Positions 23,826 through 32,122 are shown, numbered from the stretch's first letter. The stretch is 39,763 bases of DNA from Porphyromonadaceae bacterium (GCA_030528555.1 JAUMYQ010000013.1:1-39763); one strand, 5' to 3'. Notes: a model not told the origin generated them from the sequence alone. Numbers and translations: made by a program.

Positions 23826-24683
23826 ATGCCTCTATTGCTAGCTCTGTGGGAGCCGAACGATGGTGTGCCTTGTGCCGATGTATTAGCGGAGAAGCTTCAA
23901 GGGCTAGGACTCTCTTGGTATCGGTATGGCTCATCTCGGCTTGTGTGGGGAGAGCTTGCTGGGCAAATCATGGACAAAGAGCGTATTTTACGCATTGCGC
24001 TTCCCTTGGTGCGACACTATGGTTGTGCTGTTTATTTGACCAATATCCCCTCCTCTTCTATCCGCTATGCTTTCTGTGACCTAGATGGAACGCTCCTAAG
24101 AGCCGAGCTTCTGACGCTTCTAGCCGAGGGAATGCCCTATGAGTTGGAGATGGTAGAGGAAGTTGTCCGCTCGATGTCTGGAGAGATAGATTTTGCTACG
24201 AGCTTCATGGGGCGCACTCGTCTACTTCGGGGAGTGCCAGTGGCCAGATTGATAGATGTAATCTCCTCCGTAGACCTTGCTCCTGGGCTTGAGGCTTTGC
24301 TTACTCAGTGGGAATTGGAGGGAGTAGGTTGTGAGCTTGTCACGGGTAATTATCAAATCTTTGCTGAGTGGATGGTACGGAGATTAGGGCTAGGCGGCTA
24401 TATTGCTACGGATGTAGAGACTAAGGGGGGCGAGCTTACTGGAGAATTGCTGGGTAAGATCGTGGATGCGGAGGCTAAGGCTAGGTTTCTTCGAGAGCGG
24501 GTAGCGGCTCTTTGTCTAGGGGCCTCTGTTGCGCTCGCTATAGGAGATGGTGCTAATGACCTAGCTATGCTTACTACCGCAGGGCATGCTTTGCTCTACT
24601 GCTCTACCTCAGGTATGGGAGAGCCGCTATCACTTTATGAGATTTACCGAGACATTAATGCTCTTAGGGGAGTAAGGATTTGA
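23826..24683 (+). CDS. SerB-like HAD phosphatase
   Basis: From ATG 23826 this is 285 residues. An N-terminal extension (about 1-78) may be a degenerate ACT-like regulatory region. It is followed by a HAD phosphatase core: motif I YAFCDLDGTLL (D85, D87), cap SGEIDFATSF, then motif III/IV LAIGDGANDLAML (D241, D245). The layout parallels phosphoserine phosphatase SerB. Two differences stand out: motif I is DLDGT and not DMDST, and the motif II loop reads VTGNYQIFAEW where SerB has SGGF. A different small phosphate ester is therefore possible. It begins 11 bp after porW and lies 30 bp before pth. Confidence 0.8.
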   Translation: MPLLLALWEPNDGVPCADVLAEKLQGLGLSWYRYGSSRLVWGELAGQIMDKERILRIALPLVRHYGCAVYLTNIPSSSIRYAFCDLDGTLLRAELLTLLAEGMPYELEMVEEVVRSMSGEIDFATSFMGRTRLLRGVPVARLIDVISSVDLAPGLEALLTQWELEGVGCELVTGNYQIFAEWMVRRLGLGGYIATDVETKGGELTGELLGKIVDAEAKARFLRERVAALCLGASVALAIGDGANDLAMLTTAGHALLYCSTSGMGEPLSLYEIYRDINALRGVRI

Positions 24684-24713
24684 AATAAGCAACGAACAAA
24701 ACAAGTAGACAAT

Positions 24714-25274
24714 ATGAAATATCTAATCGTTGGCCTAGGCAATATTGGCTCAGAATATGAGGGTACGAGGCATAATATCGGTTTTGATGTTGTGGATAGC
24801 TTAGCCAAAGAGCTGGGTGGGCGCTTTGAGGTGAAGCGCTATGGCTCAGTTACTCGAGTAAGAGCCAAGAGCGCAGAGTTGATTTTACTCAAGCCATCGA
24901 CCTATATGAACCTAAGCGGTGAGGCTGTGCGCTACTGGATGGAGGAGGAAAAGATACCTCTGGAGCAGGTCTTGGTTGTAGTTGACGACCTCGCTCTGCC
25001 ACTTGGGACGCTGCGACTCAAGCCCAAGGGTAGCGATGCTGGGCATAATGGGCTTAAGAATATTGCTTCCCTGCTGAAGACCGAGGTCTATGCTCGTCTT
25101 CGCTTTGGTATAGGTAATGACTTCCCGAGAGGAGGACAGGTCGACTTTGTCTTAGGTCGATTCTCTTGTGAAGAGGTGGCTCAGTTGCCCAATCTCCTTA
25201 CTAAGGCTGGCGAAATAATTAAGAGCTTTGCCCTGCAAGGCATAACTCGAACGATGAATCAATTTAACTCTTAG
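24714..25274 (+). CDS. pth: Peptidyl-tRNA hydrolase
   Basis: Pth releases peptidyl-tRNA that drops off the ribosome. The 186-residue protein has [20 protein letters not shown] with catalytic H20, [34 protein letters not shown] and HNGLKNI, with normal length. It is the last gene of the plus-strand run and ends 42 bp before a bidirectional hairpin shared with the convergent rnz gene. Confidence 0.97.
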   Translation: MKYLIVGLGNIGSEYEGTRHNIGFDVVDSLAKELGGRFEVKRYGSVTRVRAKSAELILLKPSTYMNLSGEAVRYWMEEEKIPLEQVLVVVDDLALPLGTLRLKPKGSDAGHNGLKNIASLLKTEVYARLRFGIGNDFPRGGQVDFVLGRFSCEEVAQLPNLLTKAGEIIKSFALQGITRTMNQFNS

Positions 25275-25316
25275 GTTGTATCTGCGAGGAGATTAACGCC
25301 AGGAATAAACCAATAA

Positions 25317-25362
25317 ACAACGAGCGTACTATCCATATGGTATTATATAGTACGCTCGTTGT
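25317..25362. terminator. Bidirectional terminator hairpin between pth and rnz
   Basis: The 16-bp perfect arms ACAACGAGCGTACTAT (25317-25332) and its complement (25347-25362) enclose a 14-nt loop. It lies in the 108-bp gap between convergent genes and should end both transcripts, though the T-run is weak. Confidence 0.75.
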
Positions 25363-25382
25363 AATTTAGTTTGAAGCCTAGT

Positions 25383-26294
25383 TTAGAGTTTGATGCATAA
25401 GCCCTCATAGGCGGCTATGGTCTCTGGGAAAGAGGCTTGAGCCTCCTCTAGTAGCTCGTCATACCCATGGTAGCGAGCTGAATAATGTCCGATAAGTAGC
25501 TTTTTTGCTCTTGAAAGAATGGCCATCTGGGCAGCCTCTCGGGCTGTACTATGGCCTGTTTGCCTTGCTCGTGCCTTAAGTGCTTGGGTAAAGGTCGCCT
25601 CATGATAGAGTAGACTGACCCCCTCGAAGAGGGAGGCATTCTCTGGCATGAATTTGGTGTCGGAGCAATAGGCGTAGCTTCGGGGCTTTTGTCCAGGCTT
25701 AGTCAGTCGATAGTTAGGGATAAGCTCCCCTTCTTCGTTGATAAAATCCTCACCAGCAATAATCTTGGGGTAGTGCGTCCGAGGTACGCCATAGAAGTCA
25801 GCCGAGGCTTTGTCTAGATGGCGTATTGTTGTTTTCTCCTGAAATAGATAGCCTTGAGTGGGGACGCGGTGCTTGAGCGGTAGACTTGTGATGGTAACAG
25901 ACTTGTCGTCCCAGACTACTTGCTTGACTTCAGTGTCAAACACATGAATAATAACCTCGTAAGGCATCCCGGTGCAAAATTGATGGAGTATTGGTCTGAG
26001 GAAGGCTTCTAGCCCGACTGGGCCAATGATGTGGAGGTCACCAGTTCTCCCCAGCATGCCGAGAGAGGAGAGAAGTCCAGGTAATCCAAAGCAATGGTCA
26101 CCATGCAGGTGTGATATGAAGATGGCTACGAGCTTACTGAAGCTCAGATGCTGTTGGCGCATTTGCCTCTGAGCCCCTTCTCCGCAGTCAATCATGTAGA
26201 GCTTGCCGCGGATATTGACTACCTGAGAGGTGGGCAAATGTCGGCTCGTAGGCAAAGAAGAGCCGCAACCTAGGATATGTACATTAAATTCCAT
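25383..26294 (-). CDS. rnz: Ribonuclease Z (tRNA 3'-processing endonuclease)
   Basis: RNase Z trims the 3' trailer of tRNA precursors lacking encoded CCA, as the tRNA-Ala here does. The 303-residue metallo-beta-lactamase protein has the HxHxDH zinc motif ISHLHGDHCFGLPG (H62, H64, D66, H67), an early LGCGSSLPT, CGEGAQRQM and the C-terminal IGHYSARY. The ATG is at 26294. The upstream leader has a mini-ORF and alternative hairpins overlapping the start codon (see 26284-26325). Confidence 0.96.
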   Translation of the reverse strand: MEFNVHILGCGSSLPTSRHLPTSQVVNIRGKLYMIDCGEGAQRQMRQQHLSFSKLVAIFISHLHGDHCFGLPGLLSSLGMLGRTGDLHIIGPVGLEAFLRPILHQFCTGMPYEVIIHVFDTEVKQVVWDDKSVTITSLPLKHRVPTQGYLFQEKTTIRHLDKASADFYGVPRTHYPKIIAGEDFINEEGELIPNYRLTKPGQKPRSYAYCSDTKFMPENASLFEGVSLLYHEATFTQALKARARQTGHSTAREAAQMAILSRAKKLLIGHYSARYHGYDELLEEAQASFPETIAAYEGLCIKL

Positions 26295-26325
26295 AGAGGG
26301 AGTGATACGATTCCATGTATGGAAT
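26284..26325 (-). promoter_or_regulatory. Leader mini-ORF and hairpin at the rnz start
   Basis: On the minus strand a ten-codon ORF (26316 to stop at 26286-26284, MESYHSLYGI) overlaps the rnz start codon out of frame. The inverted pair ATTCCAT (26325-26319, minus) and ATGGAAT (26316-26310) forms a hairpin at the mini-ORF start. The same ATTCCAT could instead pair with the rnz start-codon ATGGAAT (26294-26288). This is a hypothesis from sequence alone. Confidence 0.25.
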
Positions 26326-26390
26326 TATCTGATACAATGAAGGGAAGTCATTTAGTTTCATTGATGAAATTAGTCGTTGTTTCGCAGAGC

Positions 26391-26840
26391 TTATCGTCTA
26401 GCTTTGAAGAAAGATTGCATCAACGCCCGAGCCTCTTCGGTACAAACATCACTGGTAATGCTGCACGAGCGAGGTAGGATGAGTGGCGAGAAGGTACGAT
26501 AGCCAAACTTCTCCTCTCCTGCCCCATAGATGACTCGCTGTAGCCTTGACCAACGAATAGCCCCTGCACACATGGGGCAGGGCTCGATGGTTACATAGAG
26601 CCTACAGCCTACGAGATATTTGCTGCCAAGGGCTTGGCAAGCTGCTCCAATGGCTAGGATTTCGGCATGGGCGGTGGGGTCTTTTAGCTGTTCGACTAGG
26701 TTATGAGCTTGGGCTAATAGCTTACCATCTTGGGCTACAATAATTGCTCCAATTGGGACTTCCCCGAGGGCGTGCGCCTCGGCTGCCTGTTTTAGAGCTA
26801 GCCGCATGTAGTATTTATCGATGCTGTGGGCGTAGGTCAT
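26391..26840 (-). CDS. tadA: tRNA-specific adenosine deaminase
   Basis: TadA converts A34 to inosine in tRNA-Arg(ACG). The 149-residue cytidine-deaminase-fold protein has the zinc and catalytic residues AHAEILAIG (H58, E60) and EPCPMCAGAI (C88, C91), plus the N-terminal YYMRLALKQAAEA. It starts 14 bp after the small RHH-like gene and is followed 96 bp on by rnz, another tRNA maturation gene. Confidence 0.95.
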   Translation of the reverse strand: MTYAHSIDKYYMRLALKQAAEAHALGEVPIGAIIVAQDGKLLAQAHNLVEQLKDPTAHAEILAIGAACQALGSKYLVGCRLYVTIEPCPMCAGAIRWSRLQRVIYGAGEEKFGYRTFSPLILPRSCSITSDVCTEEARALMQSFFKARR

Positions 26841-26853
26841 GGAGCTGATGAGC

Positions 26854-27063
26854 TTAGCGCATCTCTTCCTCGGGAAATAAATAGGGGGAGTCCCCTTCTA
26901 TTCTACTAATAATCTCGATCATCATGAGCTCTCGTAACCACTCCGATCTATTGGCAATGCCATACTCTCGGCAGTATAACTCAAGGGCTTTAAGTTCTCT
27001 TTCGTTGAGTTTGAGGGTAAGCTTATGAGGGCGAGGGGCGTTGCCTTTGCTTTTTCGGATCAT
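26854..27063 (-). CDS. Small ribbon-helix-helix-like protein
   Basis: This 69-residue basic protein has the pattern of a ribbon-helix-helix DNA binder. A short N-terminal beta strand (HKLTLKLNERE) is followed by helix (LKALELYCREYGI), a turn and a second helix (NRSEWLRELMMIEIISRIE). It closely follows the YihY gene (3-bp gap) and precedes tadA (13-bp gap), so it is within a real operon. The good RHH-like periodicity argues for a true gene. A partner toxin is not adjacent, so it is probably a stand-alone regulator. Targets unknown. Confidence 0.7.
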   Translation of the reverse strand: MIRKSKGNAPRPHKLTLKLNERELKALELYCREYGIANRSEWLRELMMIEIISRIEGDSPYLFPEEEMR

Positions 27064-27066
27064 TGT

Positions 27067-28440
27067 TTAGGAGGCAAGGATAAGATCTTTGAGATGAAGG
27101 TGTCGCTGTGCGAGCAATCCGTGCTCACGGCTGGAGAGTACGGCCTCCCACTCGGAGCGAAAGCGTTCAGCCCTATCAATGCGAAAATCTTCCATGCCGT
27201 ACCTGTCCAGCTTATCAAGCATATAGCCAATCGTTAGCCTCTCTGTGTCTAGTGCTGGCTGATAGTAGCTCTCACTGAGGTTGCAGACCTTTGTAATTAG
27301 CCCAACTTCACAGAGCCTGGAGAGAGACGATGTAGCTAGGCGGAGGGGGATGCAACAAGCTTGGCTAATCGTTTCAGCATTGTGGGCTGACTTGTCCTCC
27401 TGGCCAAACCGTTGGACGATGCGACTCATGATGATGATGTAGACAAAGTCTTGATACCTTCGAGACACTTGCTTGCTCGCTTCTCCAAAAACGAAGCTTG
27501 GTAGGTTTTGGATAGAGTAGCATAGCTGAGCTCCCAAAAGTACAATGACCCAAGAAAACTGTACCCAGAGGAGCATCAGAGGGAAGACGGCAAAGCTACC
27601 ATAGATGGCATTGTAGCGAGAGATCCAGAGCACCCCGCTAATGTAGAGCATCTGGAAGACTTGAAACGCTATACCCGCTATCCCACCAGAGATGAGGGCT
27701 GGATAAAAGCGTACCCGTATGTTGGGTAATACCATGTAGAGCCCTGTGAAGATGGCGATAGAGATGATGAAAGGGATAATCTGTATTAAGGCCTCGAGCA
27801 TAGGAGCAAGGACAGTCGTGCCATCTATATCGATCATATTTCCTAGGGAGCTACGTAGTAAAGTTATTAGCCCCGAGGCGGTCATCATCATTGGTAACAA
27901 GATGAACGATCCGAGGTAGTCAAAGATACGCCTACGCCATGAGCGAGCGTTCTGAGCCTGCCAAATGAAGTTAAATGTGTCTTCGATAGATGCCATAAGC
28001 ATCAGTACCGTATAGAGCAGAATCCCCAAACCAAGCCCTAAGAATAGCTCTCCTTGTACTTGTTGTAGATAGTTTTCAACATAGATAAAGGCTTGATCAA
28101 TCTCTCTACTTTGAGCTGGAAAGAGGTCAAGTAGGGTATCATGTACCAAAGATTGTAGGCCAAATCCCTTGGCTATTCCCACAATGACTGCTAGCATGGG
28201 TACGATGGAGAGCATTGTGCTATAGGTCAGTGAGGCGGCACGACTATATAGGTCTTCGAAGATGAAGGCCTTGGCTGTCATATAGACGACTTGTAACGTA
28301 GAGGAGATGAAGCGAAATGGTTGGCGCAGATCGCTCGGGCTAATGCGCCACATGTCGGTACGTAAAAAACGCAGTCCCCTTAGTATGTAGTATTTATAGA
28401 CTCTTATTTGTCTCTTTTGCTTGCTTGTAGATGTTTTCAA
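27067..28440 (-). CDS. YihY/BrkB (UPF0761) family inner-membrane protein
   Basis: This is a 457-residue protein with the YihY/virulence-factor BrkB domain. Cues are AASLTYSTMLSIVPMLAVIVG, NFIWQAQNARSWRRRIFDYL, NIRVRFYPALISGGIAGI and GSFAVFPLMLLWVQFSWVIVLLGAQLCYS. About six transmembrane segments are visible. A C-terminal soluble part (about 330-457) resembles a winged-helix region (ISQACCIPLRLATSSLSRLCEVGLI). The old RNase BN label for this family is wrong. The first codon is TTG at 28440; ATG 28353 (MWRISPS) is the alternative. It lies 51 bp downstream of nadE on the same strand. Function unknown. Confidence 0.85.
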   Translation of the reverse strand: MKTSTSKQKRQIRVYKYYILRGLRFLRTDMWRISPSDLRQPFRFISSTLQVVYMTAKAFIFEDLYSRAASLTYSTMLSIVPMLAVIVGIAKGFGLQSLVHDTLLDLFPAQSREIDQAFIYVENYLQQVQGELFLGLGLGILLYTVLMLMASIEDTFNFIWQAQNARSWRRRIFDYLGSFILLPMMMTASGLITLLRSSLGNMIDIDGTTVLAPMLEALIQIIPFIISIAIFTGLYMVLPNIRVRFYPALISGGIAGIAFQVFQMLYISGVLWISRYNAIYGSFAVFPLMLLWVQFSWVIVLLGAQLCYSIQNLPSFVFGEASKQVSRRYQDFVYIIIMSRIVQRFGQEDKSAHNAETISQACCIPLRLATSSLSRLCEVGLITKVCNLSESYYQPALDTERLTIGYMLDKLDRYGMEDFRIDRAERFRSEWEAVLSSREHGLLAQRHLHLKDLILAS

Positions 28441-28491
28441 TGTTGTTGAGTTTATGATGGAGAGCTAGAGGGCTCATCTTAAGATAGAGGT

Positions 28492-30426
28492 TTATATAGG
28501 TAGTCTATCGACTTCGGCGAGCCAAGCTTTAGCGATGGCATCGCTGGGCATGCGCCAGTCTCCTCGAGGTGATAGGCTGATACGGCTGACTTTCGGACCG
28601 TCTGGCATACAATTGCGTTTGAACTGCTGTGAGAAGAAGCGGTGATAGAAGATACTCATCCAGTGCTTGAGCTGCTCGAGTGTGTACACTCCGTTGAATG
28701 CCACCGAGGCGAGGTAGTGTATTTTACTGGGGGAATACCCATAGGCGAGGAAGTTGTACATTACGAAGTCGTGTACTTCGTAGGGGCCTAAGATATCCTC
28801 CGTCTTTTGCTCTATGTCTCCATCCGTACTACCCGTTAGTTCGGGGCTAATGGGTGTGTCAAGAATTGAGATGAGGGTGGGGGATACGGAGGTGCCGAAG
28901 TAGTTGGTCTCGGCCAAATAACGGACAATGTGCTGGATAGATGTCTTCGGCAGGCCAGCATTGATGGAGTACATAGACATGTGATCACCGTTGAACGTGC
29001 ACCAGCCTAGGGCAAGTTCCGAGAGGTCGCCTGTGCCGATGACGAGGGCATTGTGCTTGTTGGCCAGATCCATCAAGATTTGTGTACGCTCTCTGGCTTG
29101 GCTATTTTCATACGTCACATCCTGCAAGCTAGGGTCGTGGCCGATGTCGGCGAAGTGCTGGAGGCAGGCTGCTGTGATATCTATCTCTAGTGCAGTAATC
29201 TTTAGGGCTTGCATCAGCTTTAGGGCGTTGCTTTTGGTGCGCTTGCTGGTACCCATCCCAGGCATCGTGACTCCGATAATACCTGTGCGAGGAAGCCCCA
29301 TGAAGTCGAAAGTAGCTACTGTAGAGAGTAGGGCGAGCGTAGAGTCTAGCCCCCCAGATATGCCGAGTACTACCTGTCTTGCTCCCACGTGGCGGAGGCG
29401 CTGGCTCAGGGCACATATCTGGATGTCTAGCACTTCAGCGCATCTTACCTCCCGTTGGTCGGCTGGGAGGAATGGGTTCTGCTCGATGTGCCGGTTGATT
29501 TCTTGTGATTCTTCGGCACTGCGAAGCTCGAAAGGGATCTCGGTTAGCAGGCCACGTTGGGTATGCGCCGAGACCGAAGCCTTGAAGCTACTGTTGGTCA
29601 ATCGCTCACTCTGTATACGATCTATATCTATATCATTGATAAGCAGCCGCTCTTCGTAGACGAAGCGGGGCATCTCTTGCATGATGCGCCCAATCTCTGC
29701 CACGAAGGCCTTGCCAGTATAGACCAGGTCGGTGCTGCTCTCTCCATAGCCACATGAGCAGTAGACATAACCACAGAGGCTTTGGCTGGAGAGCCCACTG
29801 ATGAGGGAGCGGAGATAGGCATGCTTGCCGATGCTCTCGTTGCTTGCTGATAGATTAAAGATAATGTGGGCCCCATTGAGAGCAAGACGTGTACCTGGGG
29901 TGTAGGGTGTCCACATATCCTCACAGATCTCTATTCCAATGGCAACGTGCCCTGAGCGAAAGAGGAGGTTATGTCCGATAGGCACCTCATAGTCCCCGAT
30001 ATTAGCGAGGGTGAACTGGAGATCTTTTGCAGGGGAAAACCAGCGCGCCTCTTGAAACTCCCGATAGTTGGGCAGATAAGTTTTGGGAATGGCTCCTAGT
30101 ATCCGTCCGGACTGGAACGCTACGGCAGCATTGAAGAGTTTCTCTTCAACACGCATGGGCATGCCTACTAGTACTAGCACCTTAGTATCTTTGGTGCGCT
30201 CAACCAGACTGATGAGGTTCCGTTCCGCTTCTTCAATGAGGAAGGGCTGCAAGAATAGATCGCCACAAGTATAGCCTGTGATACATAGCTCGGGGAAGGT
30301 TAGGATTTCTACCCCAGAAGTCTCTGCCTCTCGAATTAGGCACTCAATACGCTCCACGTTGTAAGCACAATCCGCAACTTTTACAAACGGTACACCTGCA
30401 GCTACCTTGACAAACCCATGCTTCAT
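28492..30426 (-). CDS. nadE: Glutamine-dependent NAD+ synthetase
   Basis: NadE amidates nicotinic acid adenine dinucleotide to NAD+. The 644-residue two-domain form is seen. The N-terminal nitrilase-type glutaminase has E46 (TFPELCITGY), K115 (IPKTYLPNYREF) and C168 (GIEICEDMW). The C-terminal NAD synthase has the P-loop LGISGGLDSTLALL (SGGLDS 357-362) and DLSELALGWCTFNGDHMS. The ATG 30426 lies about 40 bp below a minus-strand -7 box TAAATTTG (30466-30473). It leads the minus-strand run nadE, YihY, RHH, tadA, rnz. Confidence 0.96.
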   Translation of the reverse strand: MKHGFVKVAAGVPFVKVADCAYNVERIECLIREAETSGVEILTFPELCITGYTCGDLFLQPFLIEEAERNLISLVERTKDTKVLVLVGMPMRVEEKLFNAAVAFQSGRILGAIPKTYLPNYREFQEARWFSPAKDLQFTLANIGDYEVPIGHNLLFRSGHVAIGIEICEDMWTPYTPGTRLALNGAHIIFNLSASNESIGKHAYLRSLISGLSSQSLCGYVYCSCGYGESSTDLVYTGKAFVAEIGRIMQEMPRFVYEERLLINDIDIDRIQSERLTNSSFKASVSAHTQRGLLTEIPFELRSAEESQEINRHIEQNPFLPADQREVRCAEVLDIQICALSQRLRHVGARQVVLGISGGLDSTLALLSTVATFDFMGLPRTGIIGVTMPGMGTSKRTKSNALKLMQALKITALEIDITAACLQHFADIGHDPSLQDVTYENSQARERTQILMDLANKHNALVIGTGDLSELALGWCTFNGDHMSMYSINAGLPKTSIQHIVRYLAETNYFGTSVSPTLISILDTPISPELTGSTDGDIEQKTEDILGPYEVHDFVMYNFLAYGYSPSKIHYLASVAFNGVYTLEQLKHWMSIFYHRFFSQQFKRNCMPDGPKVSRISLSPRGDWRMPSDAIAKAWLAEVDRLPI

Positions 30427-30465
30427 ATCTCCGCGATACTCAATAGATATTTAAACGAAATGTCA

Positions 30466-30473
30466 CAAATTTA
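30466..30473 (-). promoter_or_regulatory. -7 box of the nadE promoter
   Basis: The minus strand reads TAAATTTG, matching TAnnTTTG, about 40 bp upstream of the nadE ATG. No clear -33 element was identified. Confidence 0.45.
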
Positions 30474-30627
30474 CTATAAAAATCTTACTCTGAGGTCTCC
30501 ATGTTCAAGGTCTATCCCCTCGTAGCAAAGGTCTTGTATGCAGATTAACTCGTTTGGATGTGCAGCCTTCAAAGAGGATATAATTTATTTGTCTAGAAAT
30601 AGTTAGAAGTATACCCCATTTTTGCAT

Positions 30628-30715
30628 AAAATGTTCCCGAACTTTTTTCTCGGAGTTCCCGATCTTTTTCCAAAAAGTTCGGGAAGTTTTTTTCAAAAGT
30701 TCCCGAAGATTTTTT
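30628..30715. repeat. TTCCCGAA repeat array, second copy
   Basis: Four cores lie at 30633-30641 (GTTCCCGAA), 30655-30663 (GTTCCCGAT), 30678-30686 (TTCGGGAAG, inverted) and 30699-30707 (GTTCCCGAA), with centres 21-23 bp apart and T/A-rich spacers. It shares the 19-mer AAGTTTTTTTCAAAAGTTC with the array at 5-75, but the cores flanking that 19-mer are in opposite orientation. The third and fourth cores pair into a hairpin followed by a T-run. A minus-strand open frame through it (residues like FWKKIGNSEKKVREHF) is a by-product of the repeat. Confidence 0.75.
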
Positions 30716-30866
30716 GACCTAATCGGGATGTTGTATTAGTTCTCTCAAGAACAGATGATTATGTAGTTCTCGTGGGGCTGAAAAACTTTGCTGTGATTGC
30801 GCCAGTCTTTAGGTATGTTTGTCAGATGATCCTAGCCTAGGGGTTGTATATTTAGATGTGTAGTAT

Positions 30867-30874
30867 TACCTTTG
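30867..30874 (+). promoter_or_regulatory. -7 box of tRNA-Gly
   Basis: TACCTTTG matches TAnnTTTG exactly and lies about 60 bp before the mature 5' end of tRNA-Gly. The rest of 30716-30866 shows no gene or clear element. Confidence 0.45.
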
Positions 30875-30933
30875 CGTTGCAGATCTAAGGGGAATGGGAG
30901 GCTGATGGCTGCTTATTGATACCCTCAGCAATT

Positions 30934-31009
30934 GCGGAAGTAGCTCAGTTGGTAGAGCATAACCTTGCCAAGGTTAGGGTCGCGGGTTCGAGTCCCGTCT
31001 TCCGCTCCA
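30934..31009 (+). tRNA. tRNA-Gly (anticodon GCC)
   Basis: A full cloverleaf is read directly: acceptor GCGGAAG/CTTCCGC, D-arm GCTCAGTTGGTAGAGC, anticodon loop TTGCCAA with anticodon GCC, T-loop TTCGAGT, and an encoded CCA (31007-31009). Confidence 0.97.
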
Positions 31010-31027
31010 TATTATGATACAAATCGC

Positions 31028-31068
31028 TCTCCACTTGGCTAGTTTAGGCACAAGTGGAGATTTTTTTT
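31028..31068 (+). terminator. Intrinsic terminator of tRNA-Gly
   Basis: A 10-bp perfect stem TCTCCACTTG (31028-31037)/CAAGTGGAGA (31051-31060) with a 13-nt loop is followed by eight Ts (31061-31068). This is a textbook terminator. It ends one base before the next gene's ATG at 31070, so that gene either starts on read-through RNA or has a promoter inside the tRNA region. Confidence 0.85.
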
Positions 31069-31069
31069 G

Positions 31070-32122
31070 ATGTCTATGCTCAGAATTTCGATTATTCGGC
31101 TGTTGCGTCTCTTCCTCTTGGCTGTGCCCCTTATCAGCATCCTGGGAGCATTTGGCCAATATAGCCCAGATGTCCTCGGTGAAGGCTACGAGGCACGCTA
31201 CCTCGATCTTGATAGGCGCGCGCGCGCCACGCTCATTCGTCGCATACCAAGCCATGAGGCATCCCGAGCCGTGCTGTATATCCACGGCTACAACGACTAC
31301 TTCTTCCAGACAACGCTCGCCGATAGCATAGATAGCTGGAGTTATCGCTTCTATGCCCTTGACCTTAGGGGATATGGCCGTTCGCTACGTTCTGGAGATA
31401 GGCTCTTTGAGTGCAAAGATCTACGCGTGTATCAGGAGGAAATATCCCGGGCTATTGCTCAGATGAGGAAGGAGGGCTGTCAGGATATTTACCTTATGGC
31501 GCACTCTTCTGGCTGTCTCGTTTCCTCACTCTACCTGCATGATACAAATAATGAAGCCGGCATCAGAGGTTTGATACTCAATAGCCCATTTATCGACTAC
31601 AACTCGACAAAATTTAATGAGAGGGTGCTGTTGCCACTCGTGACCTCGATGGCTTGGCTATTCCCAGAGGTGGTTATCATCTCGCCTAGTTCTGGGGGCG
31701 AGGTTGATGTCTATGCGCAGAGCCTACTGGCTAGCTATCAAGGGCTGTGGCATTTCAATCAGGATTGGAAACGCCCCGAAGGCTATCCTATCCGAGCCTC
31801 GTGGCTTAGGGCAATTAAACGAGGACATCGGCGAGTACAGGCTGGATTAAACATAGACATCCCCATCCTGCTGCTTAGTAGTACGCGTAGTATTTTGTCA
31901 GACAAACAGTGGCGTGCCGAGTATGCAGAGGCAGATTTGGTACTCGATGTGCAGGATATGTGGCGGTGGGGTAGCCATCTAGGCCGAGAGGTGGAGTTCG
32001 TCAAGATCCCTCGGGGGATGCACGATCTCGTGCTCTCCAAAGATCCCGAAGCTAGGCGCCTAACCTATAAGGCTATGAACAGCTGGCTGCAGCGCACTGA
32101 GGTTAGAGCTAAGGTAGAGTAG
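31070..32122 (+). CDS. Exported alpha/beta hydrolase (serine aminopeptidase/monoglyceride-lipase-like)
   Basis: This is a protein of about 350 residues with a signal sequence or N-terminal anchor (IIRLLRLFLLAVPLISILGAFG). The alpha/beta-hydrolase core has the oxyanion region VLYIHGYNDYFFQ, ALDLRGYGRS, nucleophile S146 in MAHSSGC and a C-terminal His in PRGMHDLVLS. The usual G-x-S-x-G elbow reads A-H-S-S-G. Hydrolase_4 proteins of this kind cleave lipids or short peptides; the substrate is not readable. ATG 31070 and 31076 are both possible. The TTG at 31067 lies in the terminator T-tract and is rejected. It stands 38 bp before ruvB. Confidence 0.85.
   Translation: MSMLRISIIRLLRLFLLAVPLISILGAFGQYSPDVLGEGYEARYLDLDRRARATLIRRIPSHEASRAVLYIHGYNDYFFQTTLADSIDSWSYRFYALDLRGYGRSLRSGDRLFECKDLRVYQEEISRAIAQMRKEGCQDIYLMAHSSGCLVSSLYLHDTNNEAGIRGLILNSPFIDYNSTKFNERVLLPLVTSMAWLFPEVVIISPSSGGEVDVYAQSLLASYQGLWHFNQDWKRPEGYPIRASWLRAIKRGHRRVQAGLNIDIPILLLSSTRSILSDKQWRAEYAEADLVLDVQDMWRWGSHLGREVEFVKIPRGMHDLVLSKDPEARRLTYKAMNSWLQRTEVRAKVE

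Noticed and set aside
28991-29659. Plus-strand 222-residue frame antisense to nadE
   Set aside because: Long but low-complexity (Ser/Arg-rich), with no domain; the nadE frame is conserved throughout.
30505-30696. Minus-strand 63-residue open frame before tRNA-Gly
   Set aside because: It runs through the TTCCCGAA repeats; its low-complexity peptide is produced by the repeat and shows no independent coding signal.
30775-30800. Possible tmRNA start (GGGGCTGA)
   Set aside because: No tRNA-like ends, tag reading frame or pseudoknots follow, and the region is too short.
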